64,000 nt of DNA. Source: Phoebastria nigripes. Lineage: Eukaryota; Chordata; Aves; Procellariiformes; Diomedeidae. This document shows positions 46,142 to 60,042 of the stretch, in pieces. Below the pieces are notes generated by a model. That model did not search any database. It saw only the letters and a list, made by a program, of their open reading frames with translations, and was not told where the DNA came from. The stretch's first letter is position 1; each line of letters begins with the position of its first letter. Both the position numbers and the translations under genes were made by a program. The stretch covers positions 1,701,877-1,765,876 of the forward strand of contig JAYKAV010000012.1 of NCBI GenBank assembly GCA_035582835.1, given 5' to 3'.

Positions 46142-46425
46142 GAGCATGTTTGTACCTCTAGATATGTTGCCTCTTCCCCCACTAAAGGCAAAGACATCGC
46201 CTGGGACTTGCCCCTCGCACCTGGAGCCGGTCGGACACTCCCTCACCGCAAGGCAAGAGCGCGGGCAGCTTCTCCACGCTGATGCTGTAGGACCGCAGCA
46301 GAGAGTGATACCTGAGCAAGAACTCACGCCTCCTTGTGCATCGCTTCATAGTATCTGGTCTGCAGCCTGCAAGTGAAACGACAGCTCCCAACACCTGGCA
46401 TCTGTGCCTGACTCTGGCTGCCTGC
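46142..46425. other. Spacer between two repeat relics
   Basis: Nothing is recognised here. It may be part of one larger decayed element linking the copies at 46096 and 46426. Confidence 0.4.
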
Positions 46426-46530
46426 TATCTTTGGGCACATGGCTTCTCCCATCTCTGCCTCAGCTTTCCCGACTGTACGACACTTTATGAAGCACTTTGA
46501 ATGTCACTGATTAAAAAGCATTAAATGAGA
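46426..46530 (+). repeat. MIR/L3-like relic, 3' part
   Basis: CTTTGGGCACATGGCTTCTCCCATCTCTGCCTCAGCTTTCCC, then GACTGTACGACACTTTATGAAGCACTTTGAATGTCACTGATTAAAAAGCATTAAATGAG, matches the order 'CTTGGGCAAGTCACTTCACCTCTCTGTGCCTCAGTTTCCC...AAGCGCTTTGAGA...ATTAAATGAG'. The A-rich end with TTAAATGAG lies in the direct orientation. Confidence 0.55.
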
Positions 46531-46904
46531 CCGTCTTGTCCTTCTGGCTTGATGTACATTATACAGCCACTGTGGCTGGGAATAAACATCCCTCTGTTTC
46601 CCTCGTTTCAAAGTGACACCCAGTTCCCGGGATTATCTCCCTCCTTGTCCGTGACAACACTGGGGAAAAAAACCAAAGACGTTCACACCGTGGAGACCAG
46701 GGCCAACANGTGGACATTGCCTCACTGTTTGTGTTCATCCATCTCTCGTCAACAGCTTACCACAGATCAAATCCCTTGCTTTGGATTTATTACGTGCAAT
46801 AAAAAAGAAGATTTGCTGGACCCCACGGTGCCCATGTGCCCGGGGAGCGCTGGGGTGTGGGTGCCAGGCCAGGGGGGGCCATGCTGTGAAGGGAGGCCTT
46901 TCCT

Positions 46905-46950
46905 GGGTGAGGGTGAGGATGCAGGTGAGGGTGAGGATGAAGGTGAGGGC
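46905..46950 (+). repeat. GGTGAG-based short minisatellite
   Basis: This has about two and a half copies of an 18 bp unit of the type GGTGAGGGTGAGGATG(C/A)A, built from GGTGAG hexamers. It accounts for the repetitive open frames on both strands here. Confidence 0.8.
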
Positions 46951-47613
46951 ATGTTTGAAGGCTTTGGGCGAGGAGGACAGTTTTGGTGAGGTTGCATCCC
47001 CCTCTGCTGGAAAAGCCAAGCAAAGACAGAAGAGCACCCGCCGGCCAGGGAGAAAACTGGGGTGAGAAAAAGGGGAAATAAATGTGCAAAGAAAGCAAGT
47101 GAGCCCCGGTCCCCCGGGGTCCGCAGGGGGCATCGCCAGCTGCCAGCCTCATCTGTAGCTGGGGGTTCGTCCGCTGCCAGCTGCGATGAGAGGGCTCTTG
47201 CCAGGGACGATCAGGCCCTCTGTGGAATCGGGGACTGCGTCTCACTTGTGCCAGGCATAATCCCACTCCCCATCGTGGGAATGGGCAAGTGGGGCAGGGC
47301 AGCAATGCTGGCTGCCGGCAAATACCTGCAGCCGCTGGTCAGCAAGAGGGGAGATGGATGGAGAGGAGGTGGGCACTGGGTGTCCCCCCAGGGCTGACCT
47401 GCTCAGGGGTCTGGGACCCCACACTGGATGACACCATGGGTCAGGCAGGTCCTGACTACTTGGTGGGCTCTGACAGCAGCCAGAAAATCGGGAGCAGAAC
47501 TAAGCAGAATTGCACGGACAAGATCAGTGCTTTGATGCTGGATTCAAAGCTGCTTCGTAGCCCAGGTGGTGCTGAGGGGTCATGGCTGATGGGTACTGAG
47601 GTGCAAAACACCT
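46951..47613. other. Non-coding DNA
   Basis: No gene or repeat is recognised. The open frame starting at 47289 (+) contains two N codons and has no family resemblance. Confidence 0.5.
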
Positions 47614-47672
47614 TGATGGGACTTAAATACATAAGGAAACCTGAACCACAGGTACCTAAATTTGTGAGGAAG
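47614..47672. repeat. Decayed palindromic amniote repeat (copy 6)
   Basis: TTGATGGGACTTAAATACATAAGG and CAGGTACCTAAATTTGTGAGG follow the pattern 'TTGATGGGACTTAGGCACCTAA...GTGCCTAAATACCTTTGAGG', the same family as the copy at 11297. Confidence 0.45.
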
Positions 47673-50600
47673 GGTGCTACAAAGCTGNCTATGGTTTCTT
47701 GCCAAGCAGCCGGTAGGGAGCCCTACTTCAAACCAGAGGCTGGAGAAAATGCCTCCCCTGGCCCGTCCCAGTGGGTCACCTCTTGTCCTCCATGCCGGGA
47801 AGGCAGACGCTGGTGGCTGTNGGGCACAGAGCAGCGTGTCAGCGGCGAAGGCAGCCAGTGCTCTGGGGCAACAGGCAGCAGTGAGAGACACACCGAGCAG
47901 CGGCAGGGAGTGGGGAGGGGGTTTCATTTCTGGGCATGGCTGTATGGAGGCACTTTGGCGTCAGGGCAGCTCCCCCGGGCCTGGCACCCTCTCCCGCTGG
48001 GCTGCGAGGGCAGGCAGCTCCCCTACCCTGAGCACTGCTGCTGGAGCTCTTTTTTCCTCTCTGCCAGCCCAGGCGGGCTGGGATGCAGGGCTCGTGGTAG
48101 CCCCAAGCAGGGCAGGTGACTGTGGCAGCAGCAGGGGCTCAACCGTGGCTCCGTGTGCACNGTGCCTGGGTGGGCGGCTCATGGCTCAGCCTAACTGAGG
48201 ACCTCTACCAGGTTGCTGCTGCGGGCTTCCCCTTGGTGCTGGCTTCCTCTAAATTTGGTAGTACACGTGTCTCCACAGAGCTGGAGGCTCAGGGCTCTAT
48301 GCCCTTCTTCAGAGGCTCACTTGGAGACTGTTTGTGCTTAGACTTAACACTGGAAGAATGGTTTTGTTTCTTTTTGGATTTTAAATCTAAATTACAGAAA
48401 GGGTGAAATGTTGTGACTGAGCTGGTGAAGGCCCCGACTGTGCAATAAATCTGCAAGCTTGGGCCTGGCTTTTGCGCAGGGGTCTGTGCAAGTGCCAAGG
48501 TCTCTGCTAATAAATCTGACTGGAGGACCAGGAGGAAACTTTTTTTAACTTACTGCTAACAGCAGGCTCTTTTTTAACCATCATTTTTTCCCCTCTCCCT
48601 TCTGCTGATTCATGCTCCTGCTGCTTCGCCACAGGGAGACGCCAGCATTCCTGAAGGTCATCACTTGCATGCAGCAGCTCACACTGCAAAGTGTTTGCCA
48701 GCATCTACCAAATCAAAATGCTACACCGACTGTGATCATTTATATTTTCACTGTCAGTGACGGAAAATCTTACAGCTTGCCAGCCTTGTAGCTGCCACGT
48801 TTCCAGTCTGCTAGACTACTAGAAGGTAAAGGAGGTGCATGAAAGGTAATGCCTCCCAGCAAACCCGACACCAGGTCATCTCAGTGGCACGACAGCCTGC
48901 GGATTTTCACCTGGGCTCACCTATAGGCAGTCCTCTTAGAGATTTGGAAAACCTAGGGTCCAAGCATGCACCCCTCTGACATACCAGTCTGTCTCTCAGA
49001 CAGACATGCAAGACACTGGGAAATGAGATACTTCTGCTCACGTCAGGTTTCACGCAGGAGTCACGCCGCTGCCTGCAGCCCCTGGGGTTCCTGGGGAAGT
49101 TGGGCTGTGCTTCCCTCACTGGCACCTCCCTCCCCTTCTGTGTCTCTCCCCCCCAGTGTGTTGAAGACTTTATGCTGTCCTGGGCTGCAGAAAAGAGGCA
49201 GGACTGAAAGGTATGCTAGCAGCATGCAAACATCTCTAAGAAAATGGGAGTTATGTTTTAGTTTTCAAGGCGTGTCTCCCTCTTAATGGCAAAGGAATAT
49301 TTCTGGTTTAGCTCAAGCAATAATAGCACAATAGACATGTTTCTTTTTCAGGAAAGCTGTGGGGAAGACACAGTGAAATCCTTCCTTTGCTTCTTCAGGT
49401 TCTTCAGTGAGTATTTATACTGTGGCAGTACCCAAAAGTCTTGCAAAAGAGCAAGCCCTGAGTAAAACTAGGGGAAGACAGAGTGTTAGAAGATGTGTGG
49501 TAGATTTAGGAACCATCATTTACTTTAATGTCCATCCCCAGCCAGGGCCAGTTTGTACGCACAAGTCCTCCTTAATGTCCCCAGCTCAGAGAACTTCTTC
49601 CTCCCTTGACAAGGGAGGATGCCTGACCTGGAAGGCACCCACAGTTTCTAAGACATTTTACAAACGGCCTGCTCAAACCTTCTTGAAAGAAAATCAGTGT
49701 CAAAGTGAACTGATGGCACAAACAGGGCACGTGTATTTGCCTCCTTAAAGTACGAATATGAACAACCAGAAATGCAAAATCTCAGAGCAAGATTGACACT
49801 ATTATTTTGCCATGGTTCCTTGCTCAGCAGCAGGGGAAAGTGCCGCACAGCAGGCTTCTGCAACTCATCACATCAATTAGTTTCTTTGTCTGCATCAGCT
49901 AGTGGGAGTAGTCTTTAGCCGAAGACAAATTAAAGAAACGTCCAGTAAGATACTCTATTTTGAGAGGAGCTGTCCTATTTTCTCATACTAACGACAGACT
50001 CAGAAATCTGTGCACAGTTTAGCTCATTATTAGAACTAATTGGTGCCAGGCATTCCATCCTCTTTGATACGGCTAACCATGGGTATGAAATTTTCTGAGT
50101 TAATGAACCATAAAATGGATTAAGAACTTCCAAAGTGCAGTTCATATCACAGCTTAATTGGAAGGAGTATATTAGTTGGCTTTTTATGGATACAAAGGAA
50201 AGCCATGTTTTGGGGTGGAAAAGCACATGCACAGACGCCTTCCCTGCCACTGGGCAGCTGGGAAATTTCTAATTTTGGTGCCACAGAGTAGTGTCTTTTG
50301 ATGGCAGGCACCTTCCACAAACGCTCCGCAGCATGCCGTGCAGCCGAGAAGGATAGAAACAGGCTTTTTTTTCTGCGTGCAGTACTTACCATTCCTCCTG
50401 CGTAATGCCCTGCGGAGAGAAACCAATTAGTACAGCTCTCCCAGCAAGGTCAGGGGAGCTGCCAAGCAGACAAAGGGCCAGTCAGGGTGGTGTGGATCCT
50501 CCTGATGGGGCCGGCATAGCTGATGCCAGACTATCGTACCCTAGCCTGCGGTCCCAGTGGTTTTATACCAATCTCATTCTAGTTGGTTTTTTGCACCTGT

Positions 50601-53600
50601 TTGAAACTGGTCTGTAAGAGTATATTTGCCCCCCTCCTTTTCTTACCCATTGGCTCAGAAAAATAATGCAGTGTGATTTAGAAAATTTCCTTCTGGCAGT
50701 GATGGAGAAGGAGAACCCTTTGCAGGTGTCCCAGATGCGGCACGTAGCACGGGGTNGCAGGATCCCAATGACAAACAGCTCACTGCGATGACTCAGGACC
50801 CTAAGGTTACCAGGTGAAACAGAATATCCCCATATATATACACACATACACCTCTTACTGGTCAGTGCCGATTTGGCACCGTATAATACTGATTAAATAC
50901 TCCCTACTACCTTTTGTGATGTCAATATTTTCCTGAGCAGGCATGGAAAAATCTGAAGTTTTTGTCCTTAGTAGCAGTAACACAGTATTTTTTCTTTCAT
51001 TACCCAAACATTATGAACTTTTATGTTTCATCTGAGGATACAGCAATATACCATTTCTGTATTACAGAACTTTGATAATTTAGGTAATTTGTAATTTAAA
51101 CAAATGCCAAACAAACTATTTGTACCCATTTGAATGTACCCATTCAAAATATATTTGGAAGGATGTATTGTATCCCTGGGTGAATCCAGTAGTTCTCCTC
51201 TTGCGTTGTGCAACCTCTAACCTCCAGAGAATTTCCAGGAAATGTCTAGACACACAAAGTGATGATCTGATCCTGGTTTTATGTGCTCTCTTCTTCTGAT
51301 ACGGCCATCTGCAGACTGGTCCTCCTCAGATGCCAGAAATACCCTGCAAGCCACGGCACCAGTAATTGCATTGCTGTAAGTGCTCTCCACTGCCGCACTA
51401 ATGTGTGCAAGGATTCCCAGGGTGCTTATGCAGACATCTGATGGTGGAAATGGGAAGCCAAGTCGAAATCTAAAGGCCTGAGAAACCCTGTGTGGAATAG
51501 TCCACAGAATTATGTACCCAGATTAGTGCTCAGTGCTGCCTTTCNGATCATAGTGAAAGGCATTTTGGAGAGTCCCATAATTTGAGGTGAATGCCAAGAA
51601 CATACTATTAACTTGATGTAATGAGTTTTATCATTCCTTTGAGTTTAGACACGCTTACACAGCTTTTGTTATGCTACACGTTATAGCAGGATTTTACTGG
51701 GAGAAATATTCATAGTGTTCAAACACGGACATATGAGAACCTGAAATACTCCGCGACTTCACCAGGCTTGAGAGAACAGACACAGCATCCCCATTTGCTG
51801 GCTCTGGAAGTAGCTGATAGTAAATCACAAGTCTGTTGCCTGAAAACATGCCACAAATGAGAAGAGACTTCCTCAGCGCAGAATTTGCAGCCCGTGTAGA
51901 AAGTGTCTGTGGTATCTTTGCAATACAGGGAGAGGGGGCATCGTGTTGTTGTTTTCAGCTATAAAAGTGCTGGGTACCTCTCGCACTATTTTGTTCTAGT
52001 GGGTGAATTAGCAAATTGGATTTGCTCCCAGGAGTAAAATATTCATTTATCATTTCATGGAAAACATGACTGCTGTATAAGATGTGCTGTTGCCTGTTCC
52101 ACATCTGTTTGCAGTGAGCTACGACGTGTACTTCAGGAAGCTTTTATCTCTGAAATAATGATGGACATACAGAAGCAACAGACCACGCAGACTGGCTCTT
52201 AGCTGGCTTTTGTAATCTGAGTGCCTTGGCATAGCTTCTACCTTCCGTGAAATCTTGAATGTATACAAGTGCAAACCACAGTCAGAAAGAGACTTCTGGA
52301 GATATTATTCTCCTGTGCAATTGTGTAACAAACAATTCATACAGAATATTGTGGGTTGCCAGGTCCTCGGACAAGGAATGAAATACAAACAACAACCCGT
52401 TCTTTTGCCTCCTGCAGCAAGCTGATGAGTGCCCTGCACTCCAGTGCGAGCTCAGGCCGCTCAGTGTTTTTTCAGATGAGACCTGTGTTGATAACGATGA
52501 TTAGTGATGACTGTACTGGGATACGCCAATATGTTTCTTGCATGTTTTATCTGTCCTCTTACGTATGTCCATGCTAAAATCCACCCTTGTGATGTGCAAG
52601 TATTATGGCTGCATTTACCTCATTAATGCTGGCAATGCAGGACTGCAAACCAGAGGAAAGCCTGCAAAGGCACGNGGAGGCAAGCCACACAGGAACCGCA
52701 ACTCTGCGACAGACCTTGAAATACGATTGGTCTCAGCTATTAATGTGTTATTCTTGCGTGTTTGGGGCGAACTGTGATCTTGAGGCACGAGAGGGGAGAA
52801 CGGAGCCGTGCTGCGCAGGGGAGCCTCGGGAGGGCGGTGCGTGCTGCGCTTGGCTGCCCGAAATTCATCAGCTGCGCACGCCGCTGCTCTCTCTTCATCC
52901 AGGAGTAGAAAGACTATGGCAGTTGCATTCATTATAGCATGGCCTGCCCGTGTTTAAAAGCAGTTCCTATATGTGATTTTTGTTAGCCAGGGACTAGGCT
53001 AGCTAAGCTGTAGCATTCCTCTGAAAAAAAGGAAAAGGCCTGTTAGCTTCTGCTGGCACTGGGTTACACCCAGTGCTGTATTTGCTGCTCTTTGCCAATA
53101 CGAGCAATGCCAAAAAATGCCAAAATTCCCAGGTACCGATCGTACTGCTTCCTTGTGTGCTTTTCTGCACCGTCTGAGCTGCTTGGCCCCTCTCTCTTCA
53201 TTATTCAGCCTCCATAAAACTACCTAACCTGCTTCCCCTGCTNCCCTTGGAGCTGGGATGTCCGTAACCAGGTAGCTCGGCCAGGGGCGAGGGGGGAATG
53301 GAGCCCAGCCGCTGCTGGTCCTTCCTCTCCCAGCGCGGTGCTGGGGTGGGGAGCACTGGCCTCTTGCCTGCGTTGGGTGAGTCCTTTGGGGTTAAGGGGG
53401 CTGCGGGTTTGGGGCTGGGGTCCCCAGCAGCCGTGGAGCCAGTGAGTGTCCGGGCAGAAGGTTTCCAGCTTTGCCAGGGCTACTTTGCACTTCAGCTCTC
53501 ACTAGGGAGGAAAGTCATCCTCAGCCTGATTGTAGTGCCCTGACAAACGCTGAAGAATTAATGAAGCACAGCAAGCTACTAAAGCATGNCAGAGAGCCTT

Positions 53601-54659
53601 GACTCTGTTCCCACTCTTCATATAACACTGGGCAGTGGCTTAGGTCCTTAGTAAGTATTTTGAAAACCATTGCAGACAAGTGCAAAACAGTAGCTGTTTT
53701 CCAGCCAATTGACAANCTACAAATCCTGTTTAATATCCATTAATATCTCTTAATGGAGATGATTCATTTGAGTCATGAAAGTTTTTCTGCAACATCATAT
53801 GAAATCTTGAGGAAAAAGATTGTACTTCAGGTGTAGGGAAATACTCTTATTCCTTGGGCATCTTGCAGACTTCTCATGATTTTTTTTCAGCTACATCTTC
53901 ATTTGTTCAGCTCATGTCCCTCCTGCCTTGGCCTCACACTGCAAGAGTCACCATTTAACTACCCGGAGAGCTGGAGCTACATGATTTGTAAATGATGCAA
54001 ACACTGGGATCCTCGGCAGTGTCTCTCTGACAGATGTTTAGAGAAGGTGTGGAATTTATTATGTAAATGAAGATGTCTAGAGCTTGTAAATCTGTATCAC
54101 CCCAGTCACCTTTCCTTTTAAAAAACATGCAGGCATGCGCATTGGTTTACTTTCTCATGCTGCTGTTCTTTGAAGCTGAGGGATTTCTAATCTCTACCTG
54201 CTGTTAGCTTTTCTGTACAAAACTAGGCTTAACGTGGCTGGGAATTAAAATACCCTGTTACAGTTACCTGACCAGCACAGTGGCAAGGTCCACAGTAAAT
54301 GACCTGAAAAAGTCCATGCAAAATGCATGGATTCCTGGCAGAAATTTCTAGAGAATGGCTGGTTATGTGAGAATAACTGAGAATAACGAGGTCGTGTGGG
54401 CTGACCCTTAATTTTCAGAAGTTCTAAGAGCGCACGCAAGGTTTTATGAGATATTTCACTTGCTTAAAAAATACTCTGCATTTGTCACGTGAAAATATTA
54501 TGGTTGTATTTCTTAATCCCTAGTCCTCTGCAAGTCCAGGATTTGCCTGCAGGCTGGCTTCCAGCTCAGTGGTTCTGGGAACAAAACAGAAGCTCTCACA
54601 TGGCCAACCGGAGAGACTAACAAACTAGAGGATGCATCAAGAAAAGCCCCCACAACGGA
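47673..54659. other. Non-coding DNA between BHLHE40 and the second gap
   Basis: No exon is recognised. Sequence from about 48.7 to 52.5 kb is AT-richer and has few open frames; 52.8-53.5 kb is GC-rich. A short ATATATATACACACATACAC run lies at 50833-50852, and a CACGTG at 54485-54490. Confidence 0.55.
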
Positions 54660-55960
54660 TGTCCTTTGTAATTGGAGCTTCAACCCACCATGCAGTCTCG
54701 GTGGGGCTCTGCTTTCCACCCTGCTGGGTGGCAGAGTGGCCCGGGTGGCTCTGAGGGCCTCAGCAGGCGGCTGGGGCACTTCCACGGGGCCGGGTGGAAG
54801 AGGAGGCTGGGGATGGGTGACGGGGTGGGGGCTGTGAGCGCAGCATGGCAGCCAGGGGACCACCGGCAGCAAGAGCAGCAGGCCGCAGAACTGTGGCGTC
54901 GAACGTGGCTGTGGCACCGTACCCAGGCAGCCTTGAACAGCCTGGACACCCTGCAGCCCGCNNNNNNNNNNNNNNNNNNNNNNNNNNNNNNNNNNNNNNN
55001 NNNNNNNNNNNNNNNNNNNNNNNNNNNNNNNNNNNNNNNNNNNNNNNNNNNNNNNNNNNNNNNNNNNNNNNNNNNNNNNNNNNNNNNNNNNNNNNNNNNN
55101 NNNNNNNNNNNNNNNNNNNNNNNNNNNNNNNNNNNNNNNNNNNNNNNNNNNNNNNNNNNNNNNNNNNNNNNNNNNNNNNNNNNNNNNNNNNNNNNNNNNN
55201 NNNNNNNNNNNNNNNNNNNNNNNNNNNNNNNNNNNNNNNNNNNNNNNNNNNNNNNNNNNNNNNNNNNNNNNNNNNNNNNNNNNNNNNNNNNNNNNNNNNN
55301 NNNNNNNNNNNNNNNNNNNNNNNNNNNNNNNNNNNNNNNNNNNNNNNNNNNNNNNNNNNNNNNNNNNNNNNNNNNNNNNNNNNNNNNNNNNNNNNNNNNN
55401 NNNNNNNNNNNNNNNNNNNNNNNNNNNNNNNNNNNNNNNNNNNNNNNNNNNNNNNNNNNNNNNNNNNNNNNNNNNNNNNNNNNNNNNNNNNNNNNNNNNN
55501 NNNNNNNNNNNNNNNNNNNNNNNNNNNNNNNNNNNNNNNNNNNNNNNNNNNNNNNNNNNNNNNNNNNNNNNNNNNNNNNNNNNNNNNNNNNNNNNNNNNN
55601 NNNNNNNNNNNNNNNNNNNNNNNNNNNNNNNNNNNNNNNNNNNNNNNNNNNNNNNNNNNNNNNNNNNNNNNNNNNNNNNNNNNNNNNNNNNNNNNNNNNG
55701 GGCTGGCGCCGAGGCAGCGCCCGGGCCGGGCCGGGAGCGGCCTGGTGTCCGGCCTGGCTCTCGGCAGCCCGTGGCTGACGCCTGCCTGGGCTGCCCCGGT
55801 TCCACGGCCGCGTCTCGCACGCCCCGTAGGTTGAGCTGAACTGCTGGGATGGAGCTGTTCCGCTGGGAAGCAGGCATGTCTGCCCTCGCTGGGTGGGCTC
55901 CTAGGGGAGGTGGCTGAGCCAGCCGTGTATCGCCTTGATAGCGTGCTGCGCCTCCATAAA
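54660..55960. promoter_or_regulatory. GC-rich probable CpG island around the second assembly gap
   Basis: GC content and CpG frequency climb from about 54.7 kb to the gap and remain very high just after it (55700-55830, with GGCGCCGAGGCAGCGCCCGGGCC). They then fall by about 56.0 kb. This pattern marks the 5' end of a gene whose first exon would lie in the unsequenced part. By synteny ARL8B is the best guess, unproven here. Confidence 0.4.
54962..55699. other. Assembly gap (738 N)
   Basis: This is a contiguous run of N in GC-rich sequence. The frames of 300-450 residues that cross it consist mostly of undefined codons and are not genes. Composition differs markedly between the DNA on its two sides. 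Confidence 0.99.
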
Positions 55961-58900
55961 CCTTTGTGTGCTAATGGGACCCGTGGAGACACCGATAGCC
56001 ATATCGGAGCACAGCCCTACAGCGTGCTCCGCAGGCCTGTTTCAGTCACCGTATTGGTATGCCTGGGCTCACGTTAGCGTAATGTGAAGAGCGTCTTCAG
56101 CTGATTTCTCCCATTTGACTCTTTTTTTAGTGGTCCTCAGTACATGATTTAAATGTTTCCCGCTCACAGTTCTCTCAGATTTATGCTTATCCTGGTTGCT
56201 GAAACCTGTATGGAATAATCTACTTTCTCTGAAGGTATGCGCTAAGAAGTACAACTTCCAAGCCTAACAGCAGCAGACTGCTGAACTTGGGCCTACTTAT
56301 CTGATGATCTGCCTGGAGCAGATGGAGGAAGGGTGTGGGAATCCTCCTACATGGAGCTTTTCCATTGTTGAACAAGATAGAGAGTGGTTTGCTTAAATGG
56401 CTTATTCAGCTTCATCAGTATCCTGTTCTGCGGATGCATGTGACAGAAAACATTCAAAGAGACAAGCTGGAATTCGGAAGCCCTTGTAGGGAGACTGAAA
56501 TGGGAAACCAGGGTACCTTTTGGTTTTGCAGGGAGCATGACTGACTTGAGTCTAGTGCACCTAGAATGAGAAAGCTGATGTCTTCAACCTCAGACCTGAG
56601 CAGACCTTCAACTTTTTTTTTTGAGGCTGTCTCCTTAATGTTACTGAGTATTTTTATGAATGTATTTATTTTAAGTGTCAGTTGAATGAGTTACTGGATA
56701 GGAAAAGGACTCTCATTCTCTTGCAGTTATGCATAATCCTTGTTACACTGACTAGCTGTCAAAACGTAACCAAGCTCTTGTGTGGCTGAGGATGTGAGCA
56801 CTCGGTGGGCTCCATGATAATCATGTGAAATGGGTCTGCCCTCATAAAATGTAACTCTTCCTCTGCCTAGTTATGCTAGGTGAAAGTTGCTAGACTAACC
56901 TGAGAATGCCAGAAGCCTTTTCTTTCACACACAGTAGTGGCTGCCACTACCTCTGGGCTTGGATTTCTAGAAATGGAACTCTGAAATTGTTGAACAACCT
57001 CAATCTGTGGCTGCTGAGCTGATACCGATTGGTGTGTTCTTGCAACTTTGGGCACTGAGATTACTCTGCAGGTTTTTTGTCTTCTGGAGTCCTGGATGAT
57101 GATGGCACTTGACAAAGTACTGCTTTGCCGGTCTGTCTGTATAGTACCAGCAGCACATCTCCTTTGGGGAGTTATCTGTGAAACCGTGCTGCAGATGTGT
57201 GGAGTAGTACAGAATGGTTGTAGTAGTTGCATGTCAGTTTAGTCCATGTAAGTTGTCTCAAATGGTAAAAGTACTCCTAAGTAAAGCTGACATCTGTATC
57301 CAGCTTGCTTTGCTAGGGGTTGAATCTTGCAAGGTTTCAACCGCACATTAGGATCACACCTATAAATTTATCTGAGTAAGTGTCATTCAAATAGCCTTGC
57401 AAAACTGAGTGAAATAAGGAAGTTGTTTTGCATAATGACACAGCCTAGTTAGCTGTTTTAGGTTTGGAAGTAGCAAGTCACATTTCAAGTCACATTTCTG
57501 AAGTTTTTAATTAGGGAATCTAGTGACTCTTTACAAAAAACAGAGCGAGGGGACTTGCTCAGGTTTTTATTATTTGTTTTAAAAAAATAATAGCATGAGC
57601 TTCAGTTATCAGCACAGTATTGCTTCTTACAGAAGGAGTAGTGCTGTCCATGGCATGAAGAGCTAACTTCTTGTTAGTTGCTTCATTGACTGACTTTAAT
57701 TCAGAGTATGCATTTGGAAATGAGTGCCGGAAAAGAATAACTGCTCTCTACAGGCCAGTTAATGTTTGGATGGATGTAGCTGTCAAGCGTTGGGATTCCA
57801 TAAAACTAAAATGAAAGGAATGACACAGCAAGATGCTAGTCCTATAGCATAGCTCTAAAAGCTGGATTACATATCAGGAACTTGGTATGTCTTATAAGGT
57901 TGCATTCTGCCTAACAAAGGGCTGTTACCAGCCTCTTGACAACAGTGAGTTTAATCTAATATAAATCTCTAATGTAATCTATGCCAATCAAATCAGGCAT
58001 ATGTAACTAGAGGAAAAACTCAAGCCAGTTACACAGGAGGCTTGATACAACGCCTGACTGCCACTGAAGTGGAAAGGCCGTGAAAGGCAGACAATCCAGT
58101 TCTAGAATAACCTTTTTCTGGGTTGGTAGCTGGTTTGGGCCATATTTATTCCTCCAGTGTAAACAAGCACTTGGTTTGTAATCAGACCAAACTTAGTTTG
58201 ACTAGAAGGTTTAAAAACCAACCTTAGCAGTGAAATCTAGTTATAGCTGGATACAACTAATGCAGCTTCTGCTTTGCTAAGGCTCCGTATTAGTCACTGT
58301 CTCTAATTAGATATTAAGCATAAGCTTTCCATGTGCATGAGTAAACTTGCTCACAAGGGAGGATATCATTTCTTCCTGGTCCTAATTTCCATAATGTATG
58401 TGGCCTATGGCTCTTATTCAGAGAAACTGCATGTCATCCCGATACCGCATCTTGAATTGTTAGCGTCTTATCCGAGTGCTTGAAATGCCCATTATTTACT
58501 GGAGTCTGCAGTATCTTCCATCGTTCGCATCTCTGTAGCTAGTGCCTGTGAACAGGCTTTCATCAGGCTTGCTGTCAAAGCTAAGTGTCCCAGCCATGCT
58601 GGTGTGGGGAGGTATGAGAGGCAACCGAGCTCCACAGCCACGTGACGCAACTGAAACATGACTCAAGTAAACTGACTCTGCTTCCAGGCTGCACTGCATG
58701 CTGGTGAATAATGGGACACTTGTTCAGTTTCAAAAAAGTACTTCATGGAAGAGTGGCGTTTCCTACTGTGAAGTCTTGCTTTGAAGCCTGGTAGATTGAT
58801 CCTTGATCCAGGCATTTGGCACTGGACCACTGAAGCTTGATAACCTGATTGTCAGCAGGCAGGAGAGAAGAACTGCAGGGGTGGGAGGGAGTCAGACTTT

Positions 58901-60042
58901 CCTCATGCGGTTGTCGGGTTTAAGAGCTAAACTCGACCTGTTTTGTTTGTGGTGATAGGATAAATAAGATCCCTTTTTAGGATTTGTGTCAAAGCCTGAA
59001 TTAGCGTGGTTTGTTTTTTAACTTCGGAATATCTGACAAGCCTTTGAATGAAGCCTTGGTTTCTAGAGAGAGGCAATTTTTGAAGCGCCTCTCAACAAAA
59101 GATTCCATTGGCCAGTTGGGAGCTGTGACTTCCTTCCGTCCTTATGACTATTATAAGTAACTTTGACTTAAAGAAGCCACGCTGGAGAAGTGCGGAAAAA
59201 GATTGCTCTAAAGAGCTTTGCTGCTGCTTTAGTGCCTTCTGAAACACCCAGGTAGGTCATAAATAGTGTATGTTGTCACTTCATACACATAGTAGTTAAG
59301 CGAGAAGGTTGATACATTTTTAAGTGAAGTGTTTCTTAATCGCAGAAGACTCTTGAAATGGATTGCCTCACTTCATTGGGTAATAAAGCTAATATGAGGT
59401 GACTCATACTCCAGTTAATACTCTTTCTTTGAGGTCCTGCTTGCTGTACCCCAGATGGCCTGAAACAGGTGACTGAAATTGGAATCTACTTTTTCCATCG
59501 TGGTCTTAAGTTCCTGTATAGCACTCTTTAACCAATGGAAGAGCTTTAAGCAGTAACACCTGGAGAAAGATGCTTTCATGACTATCAGAGGCATGAAATG
59601 TCCTAAGCTCTTACAAGACTGACTTCTAGATAGAAATATGCCTTTTTAGGTCTTGTTTTACTGCTGTGTGGTAGTTACATGATAAGCAGTCCGTGTCCTT
59701 TTAAATATTCCATTGAAGCTAGGGTTGGGGAAATAAAAATGCATTTTCTTGTCAGGTTGAGCTATTTTGCTTTCTGCAGCAATCATTCATAGAAGTGCTG
59801 TTGTAAAGCCTTTCAAGGGACTGTTAGATCACAAGGATTGAAGCTTCTAAGCTAGAGTTCAAGCGCCTGAATGTGATCACAACAAGTAGCTGAAACACTT
59901 AAGTATTTCAAGAAGGAAGCTAGACTACAGAAAGTAGAGAGTTGATTTGTCCATATATGATGCACTTGTTGGTTGAGGCTATGAATGTTGCAGGGAAGGC
60001 TTAGTGTAGGGGTAGCTTTATATAACGCTAAAATGACTCTGC

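Noticed and set aside
47289..48119. 276-residue plus-strand frame
   Set aside because: It contains two undefined codons, has no domain, overlaps a repeat relic and has comparable frames on the opposite strand.
54513..55992. Open frames of 330-450 residues across the second gap on both strands
   Set aside because: Most of their codons are N. Only short GC-rich ends are real sequence and none resembles a protein family.
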